38,325 nt of DNA from contig JAJDEW010000170.1 of the NCBI GenBank assembly GCA_029259595.1, positions 1 to 38,325 on the forward strand, given 5' to 3'. Position 1 is the first letter of the stretch, and every line of letters starts with the position of its first letter. The notes under the pieces are model-generated. The model saw only the letters and a list, made by a program, of their open reading frames with translations, searched no databases and had not been told where the DNA came from. Below, in pieces: positions 8,514 to 16,597 of the stretch. The DNA comes from Planctomycetota bacterium (GTDB lineage Bacteria; Planctomycetota; UBA1135; GCA-002686595). The translations under genes were made by a program, and so were the position numbers.

Positions 8514-10172
8514 TCAATTCGAGCGTTTCAGCATGTGCGAGAGTCGCAGGGCGAGGCTGTGGCGCCCGCGGACCGCCTCCCGACCCCGCTCCGCGATCGC
8601 CCGGGCCTGTTCCGGGTGAGCCAGGTAGTGGGAGGCCTTGTCGCGGAGCTCATCGAGATTCGCGTAGGACTCCAGCTCCTCTCCCACGCGGAAGCAGCGG
8701 AAGAGATCGGGCGAGGCTTCGGTCAGGACGAAGCGACCGCAAGCCAGACCCTCGAAGACCCGCAAGGTGACGATCTCGTTCTGAAAGATCCGCCCCACGT
8801 CCAGCACGATCGCCGCCCCCGCGAACACGCGGTTGAGCTCCTTGCCGTGCCCCGCGGCTCCCCGGAAGCGAACCCCGCGCGCGGCGAGCACGCTCCAGCC
8901 GGTATCGCCCCAGACGGTGACGCCCAGGGGGGCCAGGGCGGTCAGCAGGCCCAGGCGCTTCTCCGATGCGGCCATCTCGCCCACGAGCCGAAGCGGGTCC
9001 TCGGGCCCCAACCTGCCGGTTCGAAAGTCGGCCCGCAGGCCGGGGGCTCGTTCGTCGAACAGCGCGGGCAACCGGAACTCGAAGGGCGTTTCGCGTTGCG
9101 CATCCAGGACCGCGCGCAGGAAGCGCTCCCCCTCGAGGCGACGCTCCGCACCGCACCAGCGCACCCAAAGATCGAGGAACCGCTCCCGGCAGGCGACCGC
9201 GTTCTCGACCATGCTGGAGCCGACGAAGCAGATGCGCGAGCCATAGCGCTCCCGCTCCGCTTCATCGAGATCGACCGGCCGACGGCTCTCGAGGTCCGCA
9301 GCCAAGGGCAGGTGCTCGACGTGTCGGTAGCCCGCGCGACGCCAGGCTTCGACGTTCGCTGCCCGGTAGGTGAAGACGTGCGCATGAGACGGGTCGACCG
9401 CCAGGGAGCGCGGCTCGGTGGTGGAAGGGTCGATCTCCCAGACGACGAGGCGGATCGCATGACGGGCACAGAACTCGACCAGGCCCTCGACGTAGTTGAT
9501 CGAAACGACGAGCGACGGCCGGATGCTGCGGACGGTCAAGGAGAGCTCTTCGAGCGACACGTTCTCGACGTCGAGCGTCCAGAGCGCGTAGCCCTTGCGC
9601 TCGAGCTCGCGGGCGACGTCGTCCACGAGCAGCCGGCCGGCACAGACGAGCACCCGCAGGCCGCGCAGCCCGTGCGTGAGCGCGCGGATCTCGCGCGAAT
9701 AGACGAAACCCAGCAGGGGGTGTTCGATCGCGCGCTTGCCCGCGAGCGTGAGCCGCAGCAAGTCGACGCCGAGAAAGAGCCGCAGGCGACCCGTGCGAAC
9801 GGCCGCTTCGACGTCGTGGGCCATCAGGAAGAGGCGCAGCAGCCATGGGTCCCGATCCCAGACCTCGCACTCGGCTCCGCTCGCGAGTGCGTCCAGAACG
9901 AGCCGTCCCGTACCGATCCCGAGGATCAAGACGGACTGGCCGACATCTCCGTCGGTCGGCAACCCCACGCTCTCGTCCAAGGGCAAGTCCCGGTTCCCGT
10001 GGACGTAGAGGAGCTCACCGGACTCCGAGAAGCGTACGTGGCGTCCGGCCACGGGCTCGCGCAAGCGCGCCCCCAGGCCGGGATTCACGGCTTCGATCGC
10101 CTCCAGGTTTCGATAGAGGCGACTCTCTTCGTAGGCGAGCGGCAGGTTGGGCGTGATCCGGGAAGCCGGCAT
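8514..10172 (-). CDS. CgeB-like glycosyltransferase with extra N-terminal domain
   Basis: 552 residues. The C-terminal third (about residues 420-545) has the Glyco_trans_1_2/CgeB pattern: an N-x-V-F-A-G-A-A-I-V-L-D segment, then LRVFEGLACGRFVLTE and a DELRDKASHYLAHPEQARAIAERGRE helix pair, as in GT-B enzymes of the spore-maturation CgeB group. The N-terminal part has a Rossmann-like SVLILGIGTGRLVLDAL segment at about 83-98, reminiscent of a methyltransferase or nucleotide-binding fold, and a second Rossmann-like stretch around LRVLVCAGRLLVDDVAREL. No signal peptide or membrane segment, so cytoplasmic. It probably transfers a sugar to a surface or exported glycan; donor and acceptor are unknown. 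Divergent from mogA with 54 bp between the starts. Upstream of its stop lies a 288-bp spacer (8226-8513) in which I see nothing beyond the possible N-terminal extension of the FG-GAP gene. Confidence 0.8.
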   Translation of the reverse strand: MPASRITPNLPLAYEESRLYRNLEAIEAVNPGLGARLREPVAGRHVRFSESGELLYVHGNRDLPLDESVGLPTDGDVGQSVLILGIGTGRLVLDALASGAECEVWDRDPWLLRLFLMAHDVEAAVRTGRLRLFLGVDLLRLTLAGKRAIEHPLLGFVYSREIRALTHGLRGLRVLVCAGRLLVDDVARELERKGYALWTLDVENVSLEELSLTVRSIRPSLVVSINYVEGLVEFCARHAIRLVVWEIDPSTTEPRSLAVDPSHAHVFTYRAANVEAWRRAGYRHVEHLPLAADLESRRPVDLDEAERERYGSRICFVGSSMVENAVACRERFLDLWVRWCGAERRLEGERFLRAVLDAQRETPFEFRLPALFDERAPGLRADFRTGRLGPEDPLRLVGEMAASEKRLGLLTALAPLGVTVWGDTGWSVLAARGVRFRGAAGHGKELNRVFAGAAIVLDVGRIFQNEIVTLRVFEGLACGRFVLTEASPDLFRCFRVGEELESYANLDELRDKASHYLAHPEQARAIAERGREAVRGRHSLALRLSHMLKRSN

Positions 10173-10226
10173 GCTTGAACCGTCGGGAGGATCCCTGTTC
10201 TACTTCCGTGCAATCCCTGCGTCCAC

Positions 10227-10766
10227 ATGACGAATCCTCGCCCTCGCATCGGCATCTTGACCATCTCGGACCGCGCCACGCGCGGCGAGTACGAGGATCT
10301 GTCCGGTCCGGCGATCGAAGCCGCGCTGCGCGACTACCTCGCGACCGAGTGTGACTACGAGCGCCGACTGGTCCTGGACGAGGTCCCCGACATCACGGAC
10401 GCGATCCGCGCCTTCGCGGAAGCTGGCTGCGCCCTCGTCTGCTCGAGCGGGGGCACCGGCCCCTCGCCCCGCGACGTGACGCCCGAAGCGATGGAGAAGA
10501 TCTGCGACAAGCTCCTGCCCGGCTTCGGAGAAAAAATGCGCAGCGCATCGCTCGAAGTCGGGGTTCCGACGGCGATCCTCTCGCGTCAGACCGCGGGAAT
10601 CGTCGGCCAGAGCTTGGTCGTCAACCTTCCGGGCAAGCCGGCTTCGATCCGCGTTTGCCTCGATGCGATCTTCCCTGCAGTTCCGTACTGCATCGACCTC
10701 ATCGGAGGTCCCTTTCTGGAAGGCAACGCGGACGTCGTCGAAGTCTTCCGACCGCAGCAGCGGTAA
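10227..10766 (+). CDS. mogA: Molybdopterin adenylyltransferase MogA
   Basis: 179 residues, the normal length for MogA. It catalyses adenylylation of molybdopterin before molybdate insertion in molybdenum cofactor synthesis, in the cytoplasm. The signatures are all present: GILTISDRATRGEYED at the N-terminus, the MoaB/Mog motif SSGGTGPSPRDVTPEA at about residues 73-88, and LPGKP near residue 136. No other molybdenum cofactor genes are in the window. It is divergent from the glycosyltransferase gene and followed by a 104-bp gap before the DUF4266 gene. Confidence 0.92.
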   Translation: MTNPRPRIGILTISDRATRGEYEDLSGPAIEAALRDYLATECDYERRLVLDEVPDITDAIRAFAEAGCALVCSSGGTGPSPRDVTPEAMEKICDKLLPGFGEKMRSASLEVGVPTAILSRQTAGIVGQSLVVNLPGKPASIRVCLDAIFPAVPYCIDLIGGPFLEGNADVVEVFRPQQR

Positions 10767-10870
10767 GACTTACCGATCGTCTGCGGCGTCTGCAAGAACT
10801 GCGCTCGACTCCGCGGTCTTGCCGAACAGTAACGGGCTCCGAGCTCGCGCGCAGACGATGATGGGGACGT

Positions 10871-11125
10871 ATGAAGAGTCCCTCTCTCTCTCCTTCTCTC
10901 TCTCTCTCTTCCCTTCGACTCGCCCTCGCCCTTGTGCTCCTCGTGCCAGCCTTCGGTTCCTGCCGAACGGTGGAGTTCTACGAACTCGAAGGGATGAGCG
11001 ATCCGATCATGACGATCGAGGCCCCGGGGACGGAGCTCCACTTCCATCAGAAGGTCTACTACTCGATGGAAGGCAGCGCCGGAGGTCTCGGTTCGAGCGC
11101 CGGAGGCGGATGCGGATGCTACTGA
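10871..11125 (+). CDS. DUF4266 family small lipoprotein
   Basis: 84 residues. The signal peptide ends in a lipobox (FGSC, Cys31), so the mature part is only about 54 residues and membrane-anchored. It ends in a Gly/Ser-rich tail with two cysteines (GGGCGCY, Cys81 and Cys83), the hallmark I associate with DUF4266, whose members usually end in GGCGC plus one residue. The signal-peptide codons 4-13 are written in two CT microsatellite tracts. Its stop overlaps the start region of the DUF3570 gene, followed by TlpA-like and ApbE genes, the context in which DUF4266 is usually found. The biochemical role is unknown; the Cys pair suggests metal binding, a disulfide or covalent modification. Confidence 0.85.
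   Translation: MKSPSLSPSLSLSSLRLALALVLLVPAFGSCRTVEFYELEGMSDPIMTIEAPGTELHFHQKVYYSMEGSAGGLGSSAGGGCGCY
10882..10908 (+). repeat. CT dinucleotide tracts inside a signal peptide
   Basis: (CT)5 at 10882-10891 and (TC)7 at 10895-10908 lie within the first 13 codons of the DUF4266 lipoprotein and encode alternating Ser and Leu. Gain or loss of one unit in either tract would shift the frame just after the start codon. The tracts are short, so slippage is only a possibility. Confidence 0.7.
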
Positions 11126-12312
11126 TCCCGACCGCGCGCGGTTCGGTCGGTCTCTGGCTCCTCTCCGGTCTCGCCATCGCGCAGACCGGTGGGCAGGCGG
11201 CACCGACCGTGGACCTGCCCGACCGTGCCCTGACGGAGCACACGGCGGGTACCGGGTCCATCAGCACGCGCCTCAGCTTCTATAACCACGCCGACAGCGG
11301 GGACGGCAACCCGTTCTTGGACGAAGCCCTCACGGTCATCGAGCCGGTGATCCTCTTCGACTACGACGCCTCCGACGAGTTCGGCTACTGGGGCAAGATC
11401 TCCTACGACTACGTCTCCAGCGCCTCGATCGACCGCCTGAGTGCCTTCGACGACCAGTCCGGTGCAAGCGCCGACAACTACTTCGGCGCCGAGCTGGGCT
11501 TCGACCTGGATCTGTCGAGCGAACTGGAATGGTCCGCTCACGGGAGCTTCAGCACGGAGTACGACTACGACTCCGTCGGCATCGGCAGCGGCCTGGCATG
11601 GAAGCCGGCCAACACGAATTCGACCCTCACGTTCGACGTCAGCGCCTACTTCGACTCGGTCGACATCATCCGCTTCGACGGGACGGAGGAAGGTCAGGAC
11701 GACCGGACCTCGCTGGCCACGACCTTGCGCTGGCACCAAATCCTGACGCCGCGCATGTGGGGCGAGGTCGGGCTCACCGTCTCGGACCAGTCGGGCTTCC
11801 TGGAGACGCCCTACAACGCCGTCGTCGTCGAGGATCCGCTGCTGCCTCCGAACCCCAACCTGGACAACATGGCGCGGGGCCTCGAGATCACCGAGGAGCT
11901 GCCCGAGGACCGACTGCGGACGGCCGTCTTCGGCCGGGTTCGTCGACGGCTCGGCGAGGGACGCGCGATCGAGCTCGGTGGACGGATCTACGACGACGAT
12001 TGGGACATCACCAGCTTCACGCTCGAGCCGAGCTGGTACGAAACGCTGATCGACGACACGCTGATCCTCCAGGTCCGTTATCGCTTCTACTCGCAGTCGG
12101 AGTCGAAGTACTTCCAGGACAGCTTCACGACGACCGAGGAGTTCCGCACTCAGGACTCGGACCTCGGCGACTTCGACGCGCACGGCCTGGGTGCGAAGTT
12201 CACCTGGTTTCGTAGCCAGAACAGCACGCTCGACCTAGGCTTCGACTACAACGTCCGCAGCGACGGACTGGACTATTTCTTCGGGAGTTTCGGATGGAGT
12301 TGGACCTTCTGA
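11116..12312 (+). CDS. DUF3570 family outer-membrane-barrel-like protein
   Basis: 398 residues from ATG 11116, chosen because GGAGG at 11102-11106 lies 9 nt upstream; ATG 11110 is the alternative but too close to that site. The signal peptide (hydrophobic GLWLLSGLAIAQ) is followed by a long run of alternating polar/hydrophobic segments, many ending in aromatic residues, and the protein ends in GSFGWSWTF with a terminal Phe, as outer-membrane beta-barrels do. DUF3570 proteins are of this type and occur with DUF4266 and ApbE. The start overlaps the end of the DUF4266 gene and the stop overlaps the TlpA gene, so translation is probably coupled. Residues encoded at 11701-11721 (DRTSLAT) nearly match the ApbE flavinylation motif. 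Role: probably the outer-membrane part of a redox system, by context. Confidence 0.85.
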   Translation: MLLIPTARGSVGLWLLSGLAIAQTGGQAAPTVDLPDRALTEHTAGTGSISTRLSFYNHADSGDGNPFLDEALTVIEPVILFDYDASDEFGYWGKISYDYVSSASIDRLSAFDDQSGASADNYFGAELGFDLDLSSELEWSAHGSFSTEYDYDSVGIGSGLAWKPANTNSTLTFDVSAYFDSVDIIRFDGTEEGQDDRTSLATTLRWHQILTPRMWGEVGLTVSDQSGFLETPYNAVVVEDPLLPPNPNLDNMARGLEITEELPEDRLRTAVFGRVRRRLGEGRAIELGGRIYDDDWDITSFTLEPSWYETLIDDTLILQVRYRFYSQSESKYFQDSFTTTEEFRTQDSDLGDFDAHGLGAKFTWFRSQNSTLDLGFDYNVRSDGLDYFFGSFGWSWTF

Positions 12313-12806
12313 GTCGTCGCCGAGCGACGCACCTCGTCTTCGCCTTCTGCCTCGCTTGGTTCGCCACGGCTTGCGCCGCGGGCGGATCGGAGGTCCGTGA
12401 TGGCTCGCTCCCCGTGCGCTTCGACACGCTGGTCGACATGCAGGGTGCGAAGCACGAGCTCTTCGCGGACGGGCAACCGACGGTGCTCGTCTTCTGGCAG
12501 ACCTGGTGCGCCTCGTGCCAGGAAGAAGCTCCCCAGCTCGCCCGCGACGCGCGCGAGCTGGCCGGCGAGCTGCGCTTCATCGGCGTCGTCCCGGGCCCCG
12601 ACGAGCTCGTCGACGAAGCGGAGGTCGAGCGTTGCGTGCGGCGTTTCGACCTGCCCTACCCCCAGGTCCGCGACCGGGAGCTCGCGCTGACGGAGGAGCT
12701 GCAGGTCCAAGGAACGCCCACGATCATCGTCCTGGGCCCGGATCGAACGGTGCGCTACCACGGCCACCACGCGCCGGCGGACTGGCGTGCGCTCCTGGGC
12801 GAATGA
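12294..12806 (+). CDS. TlpA-like thioredoxin-fold lipoprotein
   Basis: 170 residues. An N-terminal hydrophobic segment ends in ATAC (Cys27), a plausible lipobox, so the protein is probably anchored on the outer face of the inner membrane. The thioredoxin fold shows VLVFWQTWCASCQEEAP with active-site Cys72 and Cys75, and a cis-proline loop GTPTI near residue 139, as in TlpA/ResA-type oxidoreductases. It would reduce or oxidise disulfides of partner proteins outside the cytoplasm; the Cys-tailed DUF4266 protein is an obvious candidate partner. It overlaps the DUF3570 gene by 19 bp and the apbE gene by an ATGA junction. Confidence 0.88.
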   Translation: MELDLLSRRRATHLVFAFCLAWFATACAAGGSEVRDGSLPVRFDTLVDMQGAKHELFADGQPTVLVFWQTWCASCQEEAPQLARDARELAGELRFIGVVPGPDELVDEAEVERCVRRFDLPYPQVRDRELALTEELQVQGTPTIIVLGPDRTVRYHGHHAPADWRALLGE

Positions 12807-13798
12807 AGCTCGCTTCCCTCGCCATCGGGCTCGCGCTCGCGACACCGCACTCGACCCAGGCCGAAGCCACTACCGGTGCGGACGCCCAGGTCCTGCGCGA
12901 GCGCTCGCTCGCGGTCATGGGCACGAGCCTCGAGCTCCGCGTCATCGGACCCGATGCGCGCGCACTCGAGCAGGCGCTGGACGCCGCGGAAGCCGAGATC
13001 CGGCGGGTCGAGGACCTGATGACGGACTGGCGGCCCTCGCCGCTCGAGACCCTGAACGAAGCCGCCGGACGGGGGCCCGAGGTCACCGACCCCGAGCTCG
13101 TCGAGCTCATCGCACGCGCCATCGAGATCCAGCGACTGACGAAGGGGGCCTTCGACGTCACCTATGCCGCGATCGGTCGATTGTGGGACTTCAAGACGAG
13201 CCCCCCGCTCGTCCCCGACGAAGCGGCCGTCCGTGCGGCACTCCCCTTCGTCGATGCGACGCGGATCCGCGTGTCCGTCGATGCGAGCACGGTCGAGCTA
13301 CCCGAGGGCTTTCGAATCGGCCTCGGGGGCATCGCCAAGGGCTACGGCGTCGATCGCGCGATGGACGTCCTGATGAAACATGGCATTCGGCACGCGATCG
13401 TGAACGCGGGAGGGGATCTCAAGGCCCTCGGCCGCAAGTTCGGCGAGCCGTGGACGATCGCGATCAAGCACCCGCGCGACCGCGAACGCGTGCTGGCCCT
13501 GCTACCGGTCTCGAACACGTGCGTCGTCACGTCGGGCGACTATGAGCGCTTCTTCGAGCGCGACGGCAAGCGCTACCACCACATCCTCGACCCGCGGACG
13601 GGCTATCCGGCGACGGGCTGCATGAGCGCGACCGTCGTGGCACCCAACGCGGCCTTTGCCGATGCCCTGGCCACGGCCCTCTGTGTCCTGGGACCGGAAA
13701 CCGGGCTCGAGCTGGTCGAGACGCTACCGCGCGTCGAAGCCCTTCTCGTCGACCTCGAGGGCGCCGTCCACACGAGCACGGGCCTCGCCGGCAAGTAG
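12803..13798 (+). CDS. apbE: FAD:protein FMN transferase ApbE
   Basis: 331 residues from the ATG in the ATGA overlap with the TlpA gene. A short signal peptide (LASLAIGLALATPHSTQA) is followed by the ApbE domain: MGTSLELRV near residue 39, the GGIAKGYGVDRAMDVL motif, a NAGGDLKALG segment, and HHILDPRTGYPA near the C-terminus, which carries Mg/FAD-binding residues. ApbE transfers FMN from FAD to a Thr or Ser on extracytoplasmic proteins. Being the last gene of the DUF4266/DUF3570/TlpA group, it probably modifies a member of that system, but no textbook target motif is present in the cluster. It was earlier thought to act in thiamine synthesis (hence apb), which is no longer held. Confidence 0.93.
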   Translation: MKLASLAIGLALATPHSTQAEATTGADAQVLRERSLAVMGTSLELRVIGPDARALEQALDAAEAEIRRVEDLMTDWRPSPLETLNEAAGRGPEVTDPELVELIARAIEIQRLTKGAFDVTYAAIGRLWDFKTSPPLVPDEAAVRAALPFVDATRIRVSVDASTVELPEGFRIGLGGIAKGYGVDRAMDVLMKHGIRHAIVNAGGDLKALGRKFGEPWTIAIKHPRDRERVLALLPVSNTCVVTSGDYERFFERDGKRYHHILDPRTGYPATGCMSATVVAPNAAFADALATALCVLGPETGLELVETLPRVEALLVDLEGAVHTSTGLAGK

Positions 13799-13814
13799 GG
13801 CGCGAAAAGCGCCC
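13798..13814. terminator. Hairpin between convergent apbE and antiporter genes
   Basis: GGGCGC-GAAAA-GCGCCC gives a 6-bp GC stem with a 5-nt loop. It overlaps the last base of the apbE stop codon and sits 6 bp from the end of the antiporter gene. No strong T-run follows, so it is a probable but imperfect bidirectional terminator. Confidence 0.5.
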
Positions 13815-13819
13815 ACGAC

Positions 13820-15658
13820 TCAGGCCGAGGTCATGGCCTTCGTGCGCGCAGGGACCGAGACCTCGTCCTGTTCGAGCTCGGCGACGACGAGTGCGATCAG
13901 CGTGTCGCCCGCGACCGGCACCAGCTTGTCCTGCGCGGTCGAGACCGCCAGCTGGCCGTCTCCGTCGATGACAAAGAGCACGACCGGCGGAGCCTGCTCG
14001 TCCTCGTAGGCCGTGAGGAAGTGCTCGAACGTGTATTCCTCCGTGATCCTCGTGCGCTTCACGACGCCGCCAGCGCGGACGCGCGCTTCGAAGGTCCAAT
14101 AGTCGAGCTCGGCGTCGAAGAGGACGCGTCCACTCAAGTGCTTGGGAATCGCCTCCTCGCCGCCCCCCTCGGACGCCGCGATCTGGAAGATCGACGCGCG
14201 ACCGAAGATCGGAGCGAACTGCAGGCACGCCAACGCGTTCACGCCGTCGTTGTGGGTCATGCAGGCGAGGTGCCCGATCCCGTCCAACGAGACCGTGTCT
14301 TCGAACTCCTCCGACAGGATGCTTCCGAAGTGCACGCGAAAGCCCTCCATCTGCGCCGTGCGGATCTCGCGATGGGAGGTGTCGACGAGCATGGTCGGCA
14401 CGTCTTCCTTCTCGAGCACGCGCGCCATGTCGCGGATCCAGGAGTGCGCTCCGACGAAGAGCACGCCGCGCGGCTGGCCGTCGGAAATCCCCAACCGGCG
14501 CGCGAGTGGACCGGCCGTCAAACCGTAGACACAGACCGTGAGGACGATCACGGCGAAGACGACCGACACCAGACGATCGGCGCCCGGGTAGTTGGCCTGT
14601 TCCAACTCCAAGGCGAAGACGGAGGCCACGGCCGCGGCCACGATCCCGCGCGGAGCCATCCAGGCGACGAAGATGCGCTCGGCGAAGCTCGTGCTCGTTC
14701 CGATCGTCGAGAGAAAGACCGAGAGCGGGCGCACGACCAGGACCAGGAGCGCGACGAAGCCGAGCGTGCGCAGGTCGAAGCGCGTGAACTCGCTCATCGG
14801 CAGACGCGCCGCGAGGATGATGAAGAGGCTCGAAATCAAGAGGACACGCAGGTTCTCCTTGAACTCGACGATGTGCTCGACCGCCACCTTGTCCTGATTC
14901 GCGAGCAGGATGCCCATCCACGTCACGGCCAGGAGACCCGACTCGTGCTGGAGGGCATTCGAGAGCACGAAGACGAAGACTCCGATCGCGATCGAGACCC
15001 CGTTGTGCAGGAAGTCCGGCACGAGGTTCTTGCGCAGAACCACGACCAGGATGAGGGCGCCGAGCCCTCCGATGATGCCACCGCCGAAGACGGCCTTCGC
15101 GAGCCCGATGAGCCCGACCGTCGTCATCTCGCCCAGCTCGGGGATCAGCATCACCTGGAAGACGAGCACCGCCAGGATCGCACCCACCGGATCGGTGACG
15201 ATGCCTTCCCAGCGGACGACCGCCCCGATCGCTCCGCTCGGCCGGACGTGCCTCAAGAGCGGGATGATGACCGTCGGTCCGGTCACGATCAGGATGGCAC
15301 CGAGCAGGAACGAGAGCCGCCAGTCGAAGTCGAGGACGTAGTGCGCGAAGACCGTCGCGAGCGCCCACGTCACCGGGCTTCCGATCAAGACCAGGTTGCG
15401 AACGACGCGCTCACCGCCGCGCAGCTCCTTCAGCCGAAGCGTCAGCCCACCCTCGAGCAGGATCAGGGCCACCGCGATCGAAACGAACGGCAGGAGGGCC
15501 GCGCCCAGGTAGGCGTCGGGGTCCAGGAGCCTGTGGTTCGTGAACGGCCCCACCACGAAGCCCGCCAAGAGCAGGAGCAGGATCGAGGGCAGCCGGAGCC
15601 GCCAGGCGAGCCATTGCGCACCGATACCAAGAAGAAGAATGCCGGCTACGCCCAACAT
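13820..15658 (-). CDS. CPA-family cation:proton antiporter with C-terminal TrkA-like domain
   Basis: 612 residues. The first ~400 form about 12 hydrophobic segments of a monovalent cation/proton antiporter: LRLPSILLLLLAGFVVGP in the second helix, an LLEGGLTL motif near residue 68, and EGIVTDPVGA at 151-160, where Thr155-Asp156 take the place of the Asn-Asp pair of NhaP-type CPA1 proteins. A later APRGIVAAAVASVFA helix also fits the family. The C-terminal ~200 residues hold a degenerate TrkA-N (RCK) nucleotide-binding domain beginning GVLFVGAHSWIRD and a short TrkA-C-like end, which would gate transport. It exchanges Na+ or K+ for protons at the inner membrane; which ion cannot be told. Divergent from the enoyl-CoA isomerase gene across 177 bp. 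Confidence 0.9.
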   Translation of the reverse strand: MLGVAGILLLGIGAQWLAWRLRLPSILLLLLAGFVVGPFTNHRLLDPDAYLGAALLPFVSIAVALILLEGGLTLRLKELRGGERVVRNLVLIGSPVTWALATVFAHYVLDFDWRLSFLLGAILIVTGPTVIIPLLRHVRPSGAIGAVVRWEGIVTDPVGAILAVLVFQVMLIPELGEMTTVGLIGLAKAVFGGGIIGGLGALILVVVLRKNLVPDFLHNGVSIAIGVFVFVLSNALQHESGLLAVTWMGILLANQDKVAVEHIVEFKENLRVLLISSLFIILAARLPMSEFTRFDLRTLGFVALLVLVVRPLSVFLSTIGTSTSFAERIFVAWMAPRGIVAAAVASVFALELEQANYPGADRLVSVVFAVIVLTVCVYGLTAGPLARRLGISDGQPRGVLFVGAHSWIRDMARVLEKEDVPTMLVDTSHREIRTAQMEGFRVHFGSILSEEFEDTVSLDGIGHLACMTHNDGVNALACLQFAPIFGRASIFQIAASEGGGEEAIPKHLSGRVLFDAELDYWTFEARVRAGGVVKRTRITEEYTFEHFLTAYEDEQAPPVVLFVIDGDGQLAVSTAQDKLVPVAGDTLIALVVAELEQDEVSVPARTKAMTSA

Positions 15659-15835
15659 CGGGGACAGGTCGCTCGCAGGAGATCGTGGGAAGTCCTGCCC
15701 GGCGGAGTGCGGACAGGTGCGCGCAGCTTAACGCACGACAGGACGGCGAAACACCGTTGGCCCGGCGGGCGGATCCTGGCAAGCTCTGCGCCGCACGGGA
15801 CGAACCGCGTCGGCGCTCCTCGCCCCTGCCCCCCC

Positions 15836-16588
15836 ATGATCCGCCGGATCGAGCACGATGAAGCGGTCGAGTTGCAGCTCGACCGGCCCCCGGTCAACGC
15901 CCTCGACGCGTCGTTGATCGCCGCCCTGCGTGAGCACCTGTCGACCGAGCTCGAATCCGACGCGCCCGCCCTCGTCCTCTCCGGTCGTCCGGGCATGTTC
16001 TCGGCCGGGCTCGACGTGCCGGCCTTCCTCGCGCTGGACCGGGACGCGGTCAGCGACGCCTGGCGTGACTTCTTCGACGTCATGCAGCTGTGCGCGGCCG
16101 CCCCGATCCCGATCATCGCCGCGCTGACCGGCCACAGCCCCGCCGGGGGCTGCGTCATCGCGCTCTTCTGCGACTGGCGGGTGATGGCCGAGGGCAAGTT
16201 CAAGATCGGCTTGAACGAGGTCCAGGTCGGTCTGCGCATGCCGCGTCCGATCCACGCTGCCGCCCGCTTCGTCGTCGGCGCCCGTCAGGCGGAACGCATG
16301 TGCACGACGGCCGAGCTCATGGGCGTCGACGAGGCCCGACGCATCGGCCTCATCGACGAGGTCGCTCCCGGGGACGAGGTCGTGGCCCGGGCACTCGCTC
16401 GCGCGCGGGCCTTCGGAGCGCTCCCGCCGAACGCCCTGCGCAAGACGCGTGCGATCGCCCGAGCGCCCCTCCTGCGCTCGCTCGAGAACCGCGACGAAGA
16501 GCACCTCGAGCTGTTCATCGACGAGTGGTTCTCGGAGGAGACCCAGACGGCGATGCAGGCCCTCGTCGATCGCTTGAAGAAGGCCTGA
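15836..16588 (+). CDS. Delta3,Delta2-enoyl-CoA isomerase (crotonase fold)
   Basis: 250 residues from ATG 15836. The crotonase fold shows an oxyanion-hole segment FSAGLDVPAF and GHSPAGGCVIALFCDWRVMA, then KIGLNEVQVGL. Only one catalytic acid, Glu128 in GLNEVQVGL, is present, and the Glu of the GGGxE position of hydratases is absent. This is the mitochondrial ECI1-type pattern (GLNETQLG), so isomerisation of 3-enoyl-CoA to 2-trans-enoyl-CoA in beta-oxidation of unsaturated fatty acids is more likely than hydration. It stands apart from the acyl-CoA operon at 26-35 kb. No ribosome site is evident. It converges on the PH-domain genes with a 9-bp gap. Confidence 0.85.
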   Translation: MIRRIEHDEAVELQLDRPPVNALDASLIAALREHLSTELESDAPALVLSGRPGMFSAGLDVPAFLALDRDAVSDAWRDFFDVMQLCAAAPIPIIAALTGHSPAGGCVIALFCDWRVMAEGKFKIGLNEVQVGLRMPRPIHAAARFVVGARQAERMCTTAELMGVDEARRIGLIDEVAPGDEVVARALARARAFGALPPNALRKTRAIARAPLLRSLENRDEEHLELFIDEWFSEETQTAMQALVDRLKKA

Positions 16589-16597
16589 GGGCCCGGC

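Noticed and set aside
5412..10178. A 4.8-kb open frame on the plus strand opposite the FG-GAP and glycosyltransferase genes
   Set aside because: It is an antisense shadow: the GC-rich codon use of the minus-strand genes removes stops from this frame. Its translation is low-complexity and charged, with no domain, while both minus-strand genes have clear ones.
14021..15835. Long plus-strand frame upstream of the enoyl-CoA isomerase, in frame with it
   Set aside because: Antisense to the antiporter gene; the translation is rich in Arg, Asp, Glu and His without any fold. The isomerase domain begins at ATG 15836.
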